This document shows, piece after piece, positions 1 through 5,059 of a stretch of 6,578 bases of DNA. The notes below the pieces were generated by a model that ran no database searches, was not told where the DNA came from, and saw only the letters and a program-made list of their open reading frames with translations. Position 1 is the stretch's first letter. Each line of letters opens with the position of its first letter. The stretch is from JBBTYG01 sp964483045. Lineage in GTDB: Bacteria > Patescibacteriota > Minisyncoccia > UBA6257 > 2-01-FULL-56-20. Location: contig CAYZZK010000054.1 in NCBI GenBank assembly GCA_964483045.1, positions 1 to 6,578 on the forward strand. The letters run 5' to 3'. Position numbers and translations under genes: made by a program.

Positions 1-2
1 TA

Positions 3-485
3 TTGATGAAACCAAAAGTAATTGACGCGCGAAAAACAATGAATGGTATTTTTCAGGAATTTCTTCCCGAAGTCCAATCGAAAGGGATAACTCTCAAACG
101 GCTCTATCCGCCCGGCCCCGCTTTTTTTACCATTGATGAAAACCTGGCTATTCTCGTCCTAAGACGCCTTCTCTCCCAGGTTATCGAGTCTGCAACCAGA
201 GGAAGTAAAATCGAAATCCAGATTGTGAAGCGCGAACCCGAAATACTCATTCAAATTTCATATCCGCATACCTCCGTGCCTCATGCGAACACGACACAGC
301 TAAATTTCAAGCTCCCGACATCGAAGTTCAAGAGTGTTGACAACAACGATCTTCCCTTGGGATTCTATACGGTACAAGCACTTATAGACCTGATGGGCGG
401 AAAGATACAATTCGAACCACAAGAACAGGGAGGGGAAATAATGTCTATTAGCTTTCCAGATAAACCACGGGAATACTTGCGTTAA
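3..485 (+). CDS. Histidine-kinase-like protein, C-terminal part (degenerate HATPase domain), 5' end outside window
   Basis: The visible 160 residues match the stretch that follows the phospho-acceptor helices of sensor histidine kinases: the inter-domain linker (residues 4-45, with the pattern EVQSKGITL) and then an ATP-binding fold. The G2-like segment near residues 118-150 (LGFYTV..LIDLMGGKI, then GGE.MSISFP) is convincing. The N-box region (about 52-66, LRRLLSQVIESAT) lacks the usual asparagines, and no DxGxG box is seen between 85 and 100. ATP binding or kinase activity is therefore doubtful. The frame is open to the left edge, and the DHp domain expected upstream is missing from the window, so this is probably a 5'-truncated view of a longer gene. 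The ATG at 6 or TTG at 3 need not be the true start. The gene stops three bases before a tRNA remnant on the opposite strand. Family placement is fairly sure; function as an active kinase is not. Confidence 0.7.
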   Translation: MMKPKVIDARKTMNGIFQEFLPEVQSKGITLKRLYPPGPAFFTIDENLAILVLRRLLSQVIESATRGSKIEIQIVKREPEILIQISYPHTSVPHANTTQLNFKLPTSKFKSVDNNDLPLGFYTVQALIDLMGGKIQFEPQEQGGEIMSISFPDKPREYLR

Positions 486-487
486 GG

Positions 488-570
488 CGGAGGGTACAGG
501 ATTTGAACCTGTGAGGGGATTTCTCCCCAACCCTGCCTTTGCCGGCAGGCAGGCGCATTTCGAGTTCCCG
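488..570 (-). pseudogene. Orphan 3' half of a class II (serine-like) tRNA, broken by a palindrome
   Basis: Read on the minus strand, the stretch ends in a complete variable arm (GGGGA-GAAA-TCCCC, 515-528), a T arm with five-bp stem and TTCAAAT loop (496-512), an acceptor 3' strand ACCCTCC (489-495) and discriminator G at 488. The matching 5' strand GGAGGGT and a D arm are not found upstream. Instead there is a GC-rich palindrome (532-553), and beyond it a short ACTCGAAAT, the same nine bases as around the anticodon loop of the neighbouring tRNA-Ser. No cloverleaf can be built. The simplest reading is a second serine tRNA gene that lost its 5' half. The left limit is firm; the right limit is arbitrary. 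Confidence 0.6.
532..553. repeat. GC-rich palindromic repeat
   Basis: CCTGCC (532-537), a six-base spacer, GGCAGG (544-549), followed by an extra CAGG. It forms a 6-bp hairpin on either strand. From general knowledge such CCTGCC/GGCAGG palindromes are dispersed in CPR genomes; only one clear copy of this sequence type is in the window. It lies exactly where the tRNA remnant loses its tRNA-like sequence, so it may have caused or followed the break. Confidence 0.5.
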
Positions 571-577
571 CACAAAG

Positions 578-664
578 CGGAGGAGGTGGGATTTGAACCC
601 ACGGTCCAGTTTCCCGGACTCTCGATTTCGAGTCGAGTGCCTTCGACCACTCAGCCACTCCTCC
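578..664 (-). tRNA. tRNA-Ser(CGA)
   Basis: An 87-nt class II cloverleaf can be drawn by eye on the minus strand: acceptor GGAGGAG (658-664) pairs with CTCCTCC (579-585), with discriminator G. A D arm containing AGTGGTCGA follows, then anticodon stem CTCGA/TCGAG with loop CTCGAAA (anticodon CGA, reading UCG), a long variable arm, and T stem GTGGG/CCCAC with loop TTCAAAT. The 3' CCA is not encoded. The long variable arm and the discriminator G fit serine. All arms pair, so it is probably functional. Its upstream leader contains the palindrome at 704-731. Confidence 0.95.
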
Positions 665-853
665 GCTATGCATCGGAACAAGACAACGTACTTGAGACCC
701 CTGCCCGCCATAGCGCTTCGGCGAAGGCGGGACTCTGCCACGCTTCCCTGCTAATATAATGGCCTTGTCGAGTAAGAATTTCAACCTGCAAAAAATATAT
801 CCGTCTTTCTGAAAAGCCGCAAATCGGAGTGAAAACAAATTTCTACACTCCGC
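665..853. other. Non-coding leader region upstream of tRNA-Ser
   Basis: No protein-coding gene is supported here. The stretch holds the palindrome at 704-731 and a perfect plus-strand TATAAT at 755-760 that overlaps a minus-strand TATATT (753-758). The latter could be the -10 box of the tRNA-Ser transcript, giving a leader of about 80 nt, but no good -35 box sits at proper distance on either strand. A 7-bp hairpin with a 14-base loop (CGGAGTG 825-831 with CACTCCG 846-852) lies at its right end, next to the terminator of the small membrane-protein gene. Confidence 0.4.
704..731. repeat. GC-rich hairpin repeat with TTCG loop
   Basis: CCCGCC (704-709) pairs with GGCGGG (726-731), enclosing an inner CGC-TTCG-GCG hairpin (714-723). 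The sequence around AGCGCTTCGGCGAAGGCGGG resembles repeats I associate with CPR genomes; that is recollection, not a search. It lies between tRNA-Ser and its possible promoter. Confidence 0.5.
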
Positions 854-884
854 AAAAAGTTGGGGCGGCCTCCAGGGGTCGCCC
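854..884 (-). terminator. Probable rho-independent terminator of the 52-residue membrane-protein gene
   Basis: On the minus strand GGGCGACC and GGCCGCCC form an 8-bp stem with one A-C mismatch (877-884 with 863-870) around a six-base loop. A five-T run (854-858) follows four bases after the stem. It starts 30 bases after the stop codon of the upstream minus-strand gene. The mismatch and short T run make it moderate. Confidence 0.5.
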
Positions 885-913
885 ACAATGTTTCATTCGC
901 TCGGCCTCAAGCT

Positions 914-1072
914 TCATTTTCCCCGCCATCCCTTGAGCTTCTCGGGAAGAAGCAGAAAAGTTAGCGTAATCATCAATACGGCGATGACGGTGTATTCCCA
1001 CCACCGCAAAGAGGACTTATCGAGAATATTCCAACCATCAGAGGGCGATTCTTTCCAGAATTTTCCAGGCAT
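914..1072 (-). CDS. Small single-pass membrane protein, 52 residues, unknown function
   Basis: Starts with ATG at 1072 and ends with TGA at 914. An AAAGGA ribosome-binding site lies six bases before the ATG, and a near-consensus promoter sits just upstream (1104-1131). A terminator-like hairpin follows. The protein has a polar, tryptophan-rich N-terminal part (residues 1-26, with WW at 24-25). One hydrophobic helix spans about 27-43 (YTVIAVLMITLTFLLLP), and a short basic tail follows (44-52, KLKGWRGK), which by the positive-inside rule suggests a cytoplasmic C-terminus. There is no signal-peptidase site or known motif. It is transcribed separately from the hydrolase gene 84 bases upstream, though readthrough is possible. 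I do not recognise a family. Promoter, ribosome-binding site, frame and terminator together make it a believable gene despite its size. Confidence 0.7.
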   Translation of the reverse strand: MPGKFWKESPSDGWNILDKSSLRWWEYTVIAVLMITLTFLLLPEKLKGWRGK

Positions 1073-1103
1073 AGACTTTCCTTTCGTTAAATTAACTAAA
1101 CAT

Positions 1104-1131
1104 ATAATACCACGCCGATCAAAAATGGCAA
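1104..1131 (-). promoter_or_regulatory. Sigma-70-type promoter of the small membrane-protein gene
   Basis: On the minus strand -35 TTGCCA (1126-1131) is followed by 16 bp and -10 TATTAT (1104-1109), each one mismatch from consensus. Transcription would start near 1097, giving a leader of about 25 nt that contains the AAAGGA ribosome-binding site. Confidence 0.6.
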
Positions 1132-1156
1132 TATTTTTTAGAGACTCAGGATATAA

Positions 1157-1933
1157 CTACGAAAATTCAAGAACAAGCGGTAGATGATCCGATACGGGAA
1201 TATTCGGGACTTCAAATGAAATAACGTTGATATCCGGCGATACAAAAACGTAATCCGCGAACCATTGCGGATCGTCCGGATATTTTTTTATGTTGATTTC
1301 TCCGCGCGTATCTCGAACGTCGTATTCCTTAATCAAATTTTTCATATTCGCTTCCAGCATTTTTATGCTCTGCGTTTGAGGCATAAGATTAAAGTCGCCG
1401 CACACGATTTTTCGCCCCTCGATATTTTTCAAAAAGTCCAAAATCTTTTGCGACTGAGCCAATCGATCGGGCGTATCGAGCTTATTGCCAGGCCGCGAGG
1501 TGCCATGAACACCCACCACGGTAAGCGGCATAGCTCCGTTCTTCATCTGCGCGTACTGAAAACCGGCGCCGAGCGTACCCCAGTCATCACCCTGCATCAC
1601 GTTCGCCCCGCGATATGCAAAAACGAACCCTTTTTTCTCGACAATTAAATTCTTTTTTATAAAAAGCGCCTGTCCAAACGTCGAGGGAATATCAACCGCA
1701 CCATTTTCGTCAACGGCGTCCTGAATTGGAGAAAAAAAAGATTGATGCCCCGGGAAAATTTTTTCCAGTTTTTTTAAAATATCCACCCTCGTTCCCCTGC
1801 TCACGACAGACAGAGGCGAGTCAAACACCTCTTGAAAACAAAAAATATCCGTGTTCTCCGCGTGCGAAGAAAGAAAGGAAAACAAAGCATCAAATTCATT
1901 TCCGCCCCAAATATTAAGTGAAATTAATTTCAT
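1157..1933 (-). CDS. Endonuclease/exonuclease/phosphatase (EEP) family metal-dependent hydrolase
   Basis: A 258-residue protein with all the hallmark residues of the DNase I/ExoIII-like EEP fold, in order: N7 in SLNIWGG, E35 in FCFQEVFD (metal ligand), H143 in VVGVHGTS, D180 and N182 in CGDFN, D227 in ADYVFVSP, and D249-H250 in VSDHLP. The start at 1933 is preferred over a codon 48 bases upstream because AAGGA stands six bases before it and the EEP fold begins directly with MKLISLN. There is no signal peptide or membrane segment, so it should be cytoplasmic. The fold cuts phosphodiester bonds in DNA, RNA, lipids or small molecules; the sequence alone does not say which. The length suits a stand-alone enzyme. 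The KLDTPDRLAQ segment after the catalytic histidine is typical of CPR-type 'endonuclease/exonuclease/phosphatase' annotations rather than of ExoIII itself. No clear promoter was found in the 243 bases upstream. The intact active site supports an active enzyme. Confidence 0.88.
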   Translation of the reverse strand: MKLISLNIWGGNEFDALFSFLSSHAENTDIFCFQEVFDSPLSVVSRGTRVDILKKLEKIFPGHQSFFSPIQDAVDENGAVDIPSTFGQALFIKKNLIVEKKGFVFAYRGANVMQGDDWGTLGAGFQYAQMKNGAMPLTVVGVHGTSRPGNKLDTPDRLAQSQKILDFLKNIEGRKIVCGDFNLMPQTQSIKMLEANMKNLIKEYDVRDTRGEINIKKYPDDPQWFADYVFVSPDINVISFEVPNIPVSDHLPLVLEFS

Positions 1934-2070
1934 TGAATTTCCTTCGGCTTCTCCGTGATATAAGCCGCGACAAAGCCGCACAAGCAGTATAAAAGATTTC
2001 TGAAATCGTTTCTAGGGATCGGAACGTCGGAATGAGGAAGAGCAAGACAGCAAAAGATGATAACAACACT

Positions 2071-2098
2071 CCGGCTTTGCAACAAGAAGCCGGTTTTT
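2071..2098 (+). terminator. Strong rho-independent terminator, plus orientation, with no obvious gene
   Basis: CCGGCTT (2071-2077) pairs perfectly with AAGCCGG (2087-2093) and is followed directly by TTTTT (2094-2098). The orientation is clearly plus, because the minus strand has no T run after the hairpin. Yet both flanking genes are on the minus strand. It may end an unannotated small RNA, block antisense transcription into the deacetylase gene, or work partly in reverse as the end of the deacetylase transcript. Confidence 0.6.
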
Positions 2099-2176
2099 AT
2101 AGCTCAAAAACTTAACATCAATGATGTAATGGAGATGAATCGGTGCGACATCGCAAACTCGCGGTTGAGAAAATAT

Positions 2177-4048
2177 TTATTGCGCCAAGTTTTGTACACC
2201 CTGGTCCATAGTCACCACGGACACGCCCTTCTGTGCAAGGTAATCTATTACCGGATTGAAGTTGGCGGGAGTGATGGAATACGTGTCGCCGCTCGTGTCT
2301 ACTTGATGGAACTCGATAATAAGCCAGGCCTTATCGGCAACCGCTTCGTCAATCCACTGCTCAATTTGCGCCGGTGTCGTAGAATTGAGCACCACAAATC
2401 GAGGAAGCTGGTAATGATCGGAGTATGGAGTCGTATAGCCGGTGATCGTTGATCGGGCATTCGTATAGCCGGCATCTTTTACAATTTGGGTCGTGGTTGC
2501 ATCGTAATCTCCGTATGGATACGCGAACGAATTGATCGGACCGACGTTAAGCGCAACAAGATCCTGCCGCGAACCCTGGATTTCTTGCTGCTGCTGCGTA
2601 TATGAAAGCTGCGTCAAAAATGGATGCGTCTGAGTGTGCGAACCGATCTCCTGCCCTCCGGCATACATATTTTGAATCTGTGCCTTGCTCACGAAATGAG
2701 AATATCCATAATCGGAAAGTTCGTGCGTGATGATATAAAAAGTGCCCTTGAATCCGTACTGATTCATTTTGGGAATTGCGTTCTGATATTGGGACAACCA
2801 GCCGTTGTCGAAGGTAAGCGTCACGGCACCGTTTTGAAAAACGCCGCCGGTGTTCGTACTTGCCTGCACCGACACGTTGTCAATTGTGAGGGTACCAACC
2901 TGGCTGATCAGACGGAAAATGGTCACATCCTGAACGCCGCGTGGAACGACGAATCCTAAAGTTTGCTGGGTAAACGAACGTGCGGGCGGATCAAATAAAA
3001 GGTCCTGATACGTGTAGCTGTCATCGGCATTGTGATACTGAATCTCAAGTACGCTCGGCACATTTGATTGATATGAATCGGAATATGTATAAACGCCGTT
3101 CGTGAGCGCAATCGGCGTGAAATACCATTTTGCGTCTCCCGACGTATAGCTTGAAATGGAAACCTGAACTGCCTTCGAGCCGTTTACGCCGCTTACCGGA
3201 TACACGAATGTGCGGGTGTTCGTACCCCAACCGCCCTTGTTCCAATTTGCCGGCAAACCATTTGAGGCCGTCGTTTCAAAATCACCGTTCGACACTAGAT
3301 TTGGAGCGGCGGACGAAGTCGTAATTTGATTCAGAGAATAGTTATCAACGGTCAGACTGCCGACTTTGTTGATCAGATGAAAAATGGTGAGTGAAACAAC
3401 TCCGGCGGGCACGGTAAACTGAGCCGTTGTATTTTGATACGCCGAACTGGGACCTGGATTAGCGATGTCGAGATACCTGAACGTCCCATCGCTCATTTTA
3501 AACTGAACATCAATTATCGAGCCGATGTTTGAGAGCGACCAGTCGGAAAACTGATACGTGTTGCCGGCTGCTACCGGCACATAATTAAAATACCACTTGG
3601 CATCGCCCGAGGTGTAGCTCGATATCGAAACCTTTGCGGCGCGGCTTCCATCTTCGGCAGGTGACGCCGGGTAGGTCAGAACGCGGGTATTAGTACCATA
3701 GCCGCCCTTTAGCCAACCGGCAGGAAGTCCATTCGAACTTGAGGCCTCAAGCGAAAAATTCGATATGAGATTTGGACCCACTGTCGAACTTTGTTGAACA
3801 TTTGAACTTATCTGCGGGGAAACTACGGCCGGACTCGCCGCCGTGTTCGCACCGGACGACACGGTCGGTGCCAGACGATGCAGATCGGGAGTAAGACCGC
3901 CTTCGACATAGAGCGCATTACCCTTCGAATCAACGAAGCCGGAAGAAACATATGCATTTTTATTATTTGCGTATGCCGAAGAACCGCCGACCAAAGCCAG
4001 TATAGATGCGCAAGCGAATACGATATGTCTGTGTCTGAATTTAACCAT
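2177..4048 (-). CDS. Secreted polysaccharide deacetylase (NodB/CE4) with two N-terminal CBM-like modules
   Basis: 623 residues. A signal peptide (1-27, basic MVKFRHRH then a hydrophobic core ending SSAYA) indicates export. A Ser/Ala/Val-rich linker (about 60-90) follows. Two homologous beta-sandwich modules (about 92-243 and 249-397) share PNL.SN..E near their starts, GTNTR, and an exact VSISSYTSGDAKWYF; they resemble carbohydrate-binding modules. The C-terminal domain (about 404-623) is CE4/NodB: TFDNG at 412-416, HTQTHP at 471-476 (two zinc histidines), FAYPYGDYD at 508-516, LPR at 548-550 and an EFH histidine at 581. CE4 enzymes remove acetyl groups from chitin-like, peptidoglycan or exopolysaccharide sugars. 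The second Asp of motif 1, normally a metal ligand, is Asn415; activity may be altered. The FAYPYG form of motif 3 occurs in exopolysaccharide deacetylases. AAGGA lies only one base before the ATG, an unusually tight ribosome-binding site. There is no sortase motif, so the protein is probably released or held by its binding modules. Confidence 0.9.
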   Translation of the reverse strand: MVKFRHRHIVFACASILALVGGSSAYANNKNAYVSSGFVDSKGNALYVEGGLTPDLHRLAPTVSSGANTAASPAVVSPQISSNVQQSSTVGPNLISNFSLEASSSNGLPAGWLKGGYGTNTRVLTYPASPAEDGSRAAKVSISSYTSGDAKWYFNYVPVAAGNTYQFSDWSLSNIGSIIDVQFKMSDGTFRYLDIANPGPSSAYQNTTAQFTVPAGVVSLTIFHLINKVGSLTVDNYSLNQITTSSAAPNLVSNGDFETTASNGLPANWNKGGWGTNTRTFVYPVSGVNGSKAVQVSISSYTSGDAKWYFTPIALTNGVYTYSDSYQSNVPSVLEIQYHNADDSYTYQDLLFDPPARSFTQQTLGFVVPRGVQDVTIFRLISQVGTLTIDNVSVQASTNTGGVFQNGAVTLTFDNGWLSQYQNAIPKMNQYGFKGTFYIITHELSDYGYSHFVSKAQIQNMYAGGQEIGSHTQTHPFLTQLSYTQQQQEIQGSRQDLVALNVGPINSFAYPYGDYDATTTQIVKDAGYTNARSTITGYTTPYSDHYQLPRFVVLNSTTPAQIEQWIDEAVADKAWLIIEFHQVDTSGDTYSITPANFNPVIDYLAQKGVSVVTMDQGVQNLAQ

Positions 4049-4110
4049 GTCCTTTTAGAAAATTATTGTTCGCAGCATGACAACACTGCCTAACTGCATA
4101 GTCGAAAAAA

Positions 4111-4139
4111 GTTACATCCGCACTCCTCCACTGGATCAA
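4111..4139 (-). promoter_or_regulatory. Possible promoter of the deacetylase gene
   Basis: Minus strand TTGATC (4134-4139), 17 bp, TGTAAC (4111-4116), each 4 of 6 matches to consensus, preceded by an AT-rich stretch (4137-4155) that could serve as an UP element. The transcript would begin near 4104 with a leader of about 55 nt. Confidence 0.35.
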
Positions 4140-4288
4140 TTATTAAATTATCACCATGAAGGAGTCATGAAGGAATAAATTTTAAACTCCCGAGATGAAC
4201 ACTCTGAAAATTCTGCCGCCAGTGCATTATCTATCCCGTCTTGTTTTTTCCGCCTGCGCCTGCCGCGCCGAACGAGAAGTTTCTCACT
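4140..4288. other. Intergenic region without supported gene
   Basis: Between the deacetylase promoter and the tRNA-Arg 3'-end copy I see no supported gene. It contains two copies of CCTTCATG on the minus strand (4157-4173), a T-rich stretch (4241-4247) next to a GC-rich CGCCTGCGCCTGCCGCG segment, and a small GAGA/TCTC hairpin (4274-4285). A 51-codon plus-strand frame (4195-4350) lacks a ribosome-binding site and crosses the att-like repeat, so it was not called. Confidence 0.35.
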
Positions 4289-4304
4289 GTGCCCTCGAGA
4301 GGAA
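4289..4304 (-). repeat. att-like copy of the tRNA-Arg 3' end (distal site)
   Basis: Identical over 16 bases to 5062-5077, which encode the end of the T loop, the T-stem 3' strand, the acceptor 3' strand, the discriminator and the first C of CCA. The bases further 5' on the minus strand do not continue as tRNA, so this is a fragment and not a second gene. Confidence 0.6.
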
Positions 4305-4330
4305 GTTCACGCGCTCACATATGTTCGCTT

Positions 4331-4351
4331 TTCAAAACCCTCGGTTTTGAA
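4331..4351. repeat. Perfect 9-bp inverted repeat (hairpin)
   Basis: TTCAAAACC (4331-4339) and GGTTTTGAA (4343-4351) are separated by three bases. There is no T run directly after it on either strand that would make a classical terminator, although an A/T-rich TAATTT follows on the plus strand. It is the first of three strong hairpins in 136 bases. Confidence 0.6.
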
Positions 4352-4365
4352 TAATTTCCTACACA

Positions 4366-4385
4366 GGGAACCGAGCGCGGTTCCC
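4366..4385. repeat. Perfect 8-bp GC-rich inverted repeat (hairpin)
   Basis: GGGAACCG (4366-4373) pairs with CGGTTCCC (4378-4385) around a four-base loop. No T tract follows on either strand, so it is not a terminator by itself. With its neighbour at 4331-4351 it may be a protein-binding or RNA-structure element of the candidate mini-element. Confidence 0.6.
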
Positions 4386-4415
4386 CGACCCCCTCCGCTG
4401 TTCAATTCCTCTTCT

Positions 4416-4466
4416 CGCAAAAACAAAACTAAAATAAGACTCAACCGCAGAGCCTTATTTTAGTTT
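4416..4466 (-). terminator. Strong terminator of the unknown gene at 4561-4956
   Basis: On the minus strand a 17-bp stem encloses a seven-base loop. AAACTAAAATAAG (plus positions 4426-4438) pairs with its exact complement at 4454-4466, and CTC/GAG sits inside. The stem is continuous only in minus-strand RNA, where 4439/4453 form a G-U wobble; in plus RNA they are an A-C mismatch. A T-rich tract (TTTTGTTTTT) follows directly. This strand asymmetry and the tract make it a minus-strand transcription end, about 95 to 145 nt after the stop codon of the gene. Confidence 0.7.
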
Positions 4467-4471
4467 GTGCC

Positions 4472-4545
4472 CTTGCGCGGTCTCCAACCTTATAGGGTCA
4501 AGCCCTGCAAGCATCCTTGGGAACTCCCTTCCACTTCTCTTTGAA
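4472..4545 (-). other. Structured 3' UTR candidate (three-way junction) downstream of the unknown gene
   Basis: On the minus strand CTTGC/GCAAG (4507-4511 with 4472-4476) closes two hairpins: AGGG-CTTGA-CCCT (4494-4506) and GGT-TGGAG-ACC (4479-4489). Upstream is a further CTTC-AAAGA-GAAG hairpin (about 4534-4546). It lies between the stop codon and the terminator of the unknown gene, so it would be in its 3' UTR or a processed small RNA. I could not match it to RNase P, tmRNA or SRP RNA. The pairing is short and could partly be chance. Confidence 0.35.
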
Positions 4546-4560
4546 GCACCTCGGTCAGTA

Positions 4561-4956
4561 CTATTTTTCTTCTTTCCAATTTAATCTCTCATTTCGCCTG
4601 CCTTCCTTAAAGAACGTTCCAATCACACTTTTCGCTAAATCAAAATTAACGGTTTCTTTTCCGTTTTGCATAAGCGCATAATAGGATACATTTTCCCCTT
4701 TTAAGAAAGCTTTTGGATAAAACACCAACGTAAATGCGTCCTCCGATTTTCTATCAAGATTTATACTGTCTGATCCGCTGAGTTGAAAATTCAAGTTAAT
4801 CATAATACCCTTTCGGATGTCATTTAATAATGATTCTACTTTAGCCCAATCCGAAGCAAGAAGTGCGACGTAACTATTTTTACCCTCGGCATTCTTTATG
4901 GAAAGTGTGCCCCAGAGCGAAATCGTATCCTGTTTCTTCTTTAAAAAATCGAACAT
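4561..4956 (-). CDS. Unrecognised 131-residue protein in the tRNA-Arg-bounded segment
   Basis: The gene starts at ATG 4956 (MFDFLKKKQDT...) and ends with TAG. I do not recognise the family. The protein reads as a mixed alpha/beta soluble domain with alternating beta-like stretches (residues 11-20, 27-34, 53-60, 75-81) and a helix near 36-50. The C-terminal tail is charged (GRRNERLNWKEEK). There is no signal peptide, transmembrane helix or cysteine-rich motif. The ATG is preferred because the -10 box of a strong promoter covers the only upstream alternative, a TTG at 4971. The mRNA would then begin only some eight bases before the ATG, essentially leaderless, which agrees with the lack of a ribosome-binding site. 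The gene is AT-rich compared with the deacetylase gene. It is the only gene between the two tRNA-Arg 3'-end repeats and ends in a strong terminator, so it is a self-contained unit that could be element cargo. Confidence 0.7.
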   Translation of the reverse strand: MFDFLKKKQDTISLWGTLSIKNAEGKNSYVALLASDWAKVESLLNDIRKGIMINLNFQLSGSDSINLDRKSEDAFTLVFYPKAFLKGENVSYYALMQNGKETVNFDLAKSVIGTFFKEGRRNERLNWKEEK

Positions 4957-4970
4957 GTTGATTTGTTTCA

Positions 4971-4999
4971 AATATAGCTAGAATTTCTACTTTTGTAAA
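4971..4999 (-). promoter_or_regulatory. Strong promoter of the unknown gene, giving a near-leaderless mRNA
   Basis: Minus strand -35 TTTACA (4994-4999), exact 17-bp spacer, -10 TATATT (4971-4976), each one mismatch from consensus. The expected start near 4964 is about eight bases from the ATG at 4956. Confidence 0.65.
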
Positions 5000-5059
5000 A
5001 CAGAAATTTTGACCTACCCCGGTCGCCTAATAATGGCAACCATCTTGGTCGCTCTTCAC

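Noticed and set aside
300..886. Several overlapping frames on both strands across the tRNA-Ser region (for example 482-886 minus, 511-759 plus).
   Set aside because: They are translations of tRNA genes and palindromes, giving phrases typical of tRNA read as protein, and lack ribosome-binding sites.
888..1187. A 99-codon plus-strand frame.
   Set aside because: It is antisense to the better supported 52-residue membrane-protein gene, which has promoter, ribosome-binding site and terminator.
4195..4350. A plus-strand frame of 51 codons starting at ATG 4195.
   Set aside because: No ribosome-binding site or promoter, it crosses the tRNA-derived repeat and ends in a hairpin, and its composition does not look like a protein.
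4466..4480. A third partial match to the tRNA-Arg 3' end (GTGCCCTTGCGCGG compared with GTGCCCTCGAGAGG).
   Set aside because: Only about ten bases agree, within chance for this length, and it lies inside another structured stretch.
4500..4535. Weak likeness on the minus strand to the 5' domain of tmRNA (GGGA...CCCAAGG followed by TGC.TGC).
   Set aside because: There is no tRNA-like 3' end with GGTTCGA, no credible tag reading frame, and no conserved tmRNA 5' sequence, so the likeness is too short.
4957..4971. TTG start at 4971 for the unknown gene.
   Set aside because: It overlaps the -10 box of the gene's promoter and has no ribosome-binding site; ATG at 4956 fits better.
4982..4997. AATTTCTACTTTTGTA resembles the direct repeat of Cas12a CRISPR arrays.
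   Set aside because: Only one copy exists, the hairpin-closing GAT end is missing, there is no spacer pattern or cas gene, and the bases are explained by an AT-rich promoter region.
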